Source: Haemophilus parainfluenzae (GTDB lineage: Bacteria; Pseudomonadota; Gammaproteobacteria; Enterobacterales; Pasteurellaceae). From it: a stretch of DNA of 64,000 nucleotides. Positions within the stretch are counted from its first letter, which is position 1, and each line of letters starts with the position of its first letter. The DNA is taken from the NCBI RefSeq assembly GCF_014931395.1, contig NZ_CP063120.1, positions 186,001 to 250,000 of the forward strand, in the 5' to 3' direction. Of the stretch, positions 63,758-64,000 are shown piece by piece. The translations under genes were made by a program, and so were the position numbers. Under the pieces are notes generated by a model that saw nothing but the letters and a program-made list of their open reading frames with translations, was not told where the DNA came from and did not search any database.

Positions 63758-64000
63758 TATTCATCCTCTTTTTCTGCTGCCGCAGTTGGATTCAATTTCG
63801 GTTCACCAATTTTAGTTAAGCGGTTACGATCGCGATGTTCAAATGGTGCATCATAATTCGGGATAATCATGGTTGTGATTTGATCGTATGACCAAGTGCC
63901 ATCATCATGGAATTTCACCGTCATCTCAAAACTTTCTGTGGTAAATGAACGTTCTAAAAACGGATTCGAAATGATGCCGTTTGTTAATGAACCGCGTACC
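63757..64000 (-). CDS. C-terminal part of an uncharacterised protein (5' end outside window)
   Basis: About 80 codons ending at TAA 63757-63759 on the minus strand; the start is beyond 64000. The sequence contains FEMTVKFHDDGTWSYDQIT and a polar tail with NPTAAAEKEDE. A relationship to heme-binding FABP/nitrobindin-like proteins is possible but not shown by so short a fragment. Its stop overlaps the glutaredoxin-like start, so they form one operon. Confidence 0.6.
   Translation of the reverse strand, partial: VRGSLTNGIISNPFLERSFTTESFEMTVKFHDDGTWSYDQITTMIIPNYDAPFEHRDRNRLTKIGEPKLNPTAAAEKEDE

Larger units (their letters stand above)
1..64000. repeat. Dispersed Haemophilus-type DNA uptake signals
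   Basis: The core AAGTGCGGT or its complement occurs about 47 times by eye. Plus-strand examples start at 326, 3036, 6036, 8713, 11381, 15319, 15851, 17671, 18649, 19586, 21557, 22379, 25479, 34802, 43838, 45343, 46122, 47541, 49015, 50924, 51625, 52717, 54716, 56871, 59632, 59823 and 62596. Minus-strand examples start at 4005, 5964, 8139, 9104, 9509, 16314, 19265, 24733, 30523, 35460, 36081, 37095, 37741, 39290, 46139, 51107, 52361, 54548, 54876 and 59179. Only one (30523) lies between 25479 and 34802. Confidence 0.9.

Overview
The window looks like a chromosome segment of a naturally competent Pasteurellaceae bacterium, most likely a Haemophilus close to H. parainfluenzae. The main reason is about 47 copies (counted by eye, roughly one per 1.4 kb, both strands) of the 9-base core of the Haemophilus-type DNA uptake signal AAGTGCGGT. 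The gene content and neighbour pairs also fit: nqrAB, aroK-aroB-dam, opsX next to kdkA, a secM-secA pair with a shortened arrest peptide, and glyS beside a DUF559 gene. Species assignment is inference. I see no phage, integrase, transposase, rRNA or CRISPR array; there is one tRNA.

Layout. 1-2376: nqrB (partial) and nqrA. 2780-10282: bolA/yajG divergent pair, corA behind a strongly structured leader, yggT, yggU, leuS, lptE, holA. 10313-18483: an LTA-synthase-like sulfatase-fold membrane enzyme, mutT, secA, secM, a divergent dciA-like gene, dam, aroB, aroK. 18848-41961: a 23-kb pigment/lipid cluster. 42008-48906: dcuB with an extra domain, then acpP, fabG, fabD, fabH, plsX, rpmF, yceD. 49040-56733: ABC transporter, AraC regulator, AhpD-like protein, LOS genes opsX and kdkA, a MORN-like protein, a KefC-type antiporter. 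56793-64000: tRNA-Ile(CAU), a glycosyltransferase gene broken by an in-frame TGA, glyS, a repeat-rich zone with three identical 33-bp palindromic cores beside a DUF559 gene, an agp-like phosphatase, and small envelope or redox genes.

The centrepiece is 18848-41961. The second part (26774-41961) matches the aryl polyene (APE) operon almost gene for gene in the apeC-to-apeR order. The first part (18848-26050) carries dialkylresorcinol-type genes (darA, darB), a small HTH-like protein, a BtrH-type cysteine acyltransferase candidate, an ABC exporter, and its own ACP, a short ketosynthase and a half-size ketosynthase-like partner. Together they predict a flexirubin/arcuflavin-like aryl polyene-dialkylresorcinol product at the cell envelope. 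Unusual points are the split first operon, two paralogous AMP ligases (one fused to a hotdog dehydratase), separate rather than fused glycosyltransferase and acyltransferase, and no visible enzyme for making the aryl starter.

Other points worth a look: the corA leader RNA, the roughly 100-residue insertion in DcuB with a likely FNR site upstream, the SecM arrest sequence, the interrupted two-domain glycosyltransferase, and the palindrome/DUF559 array next to glyS.
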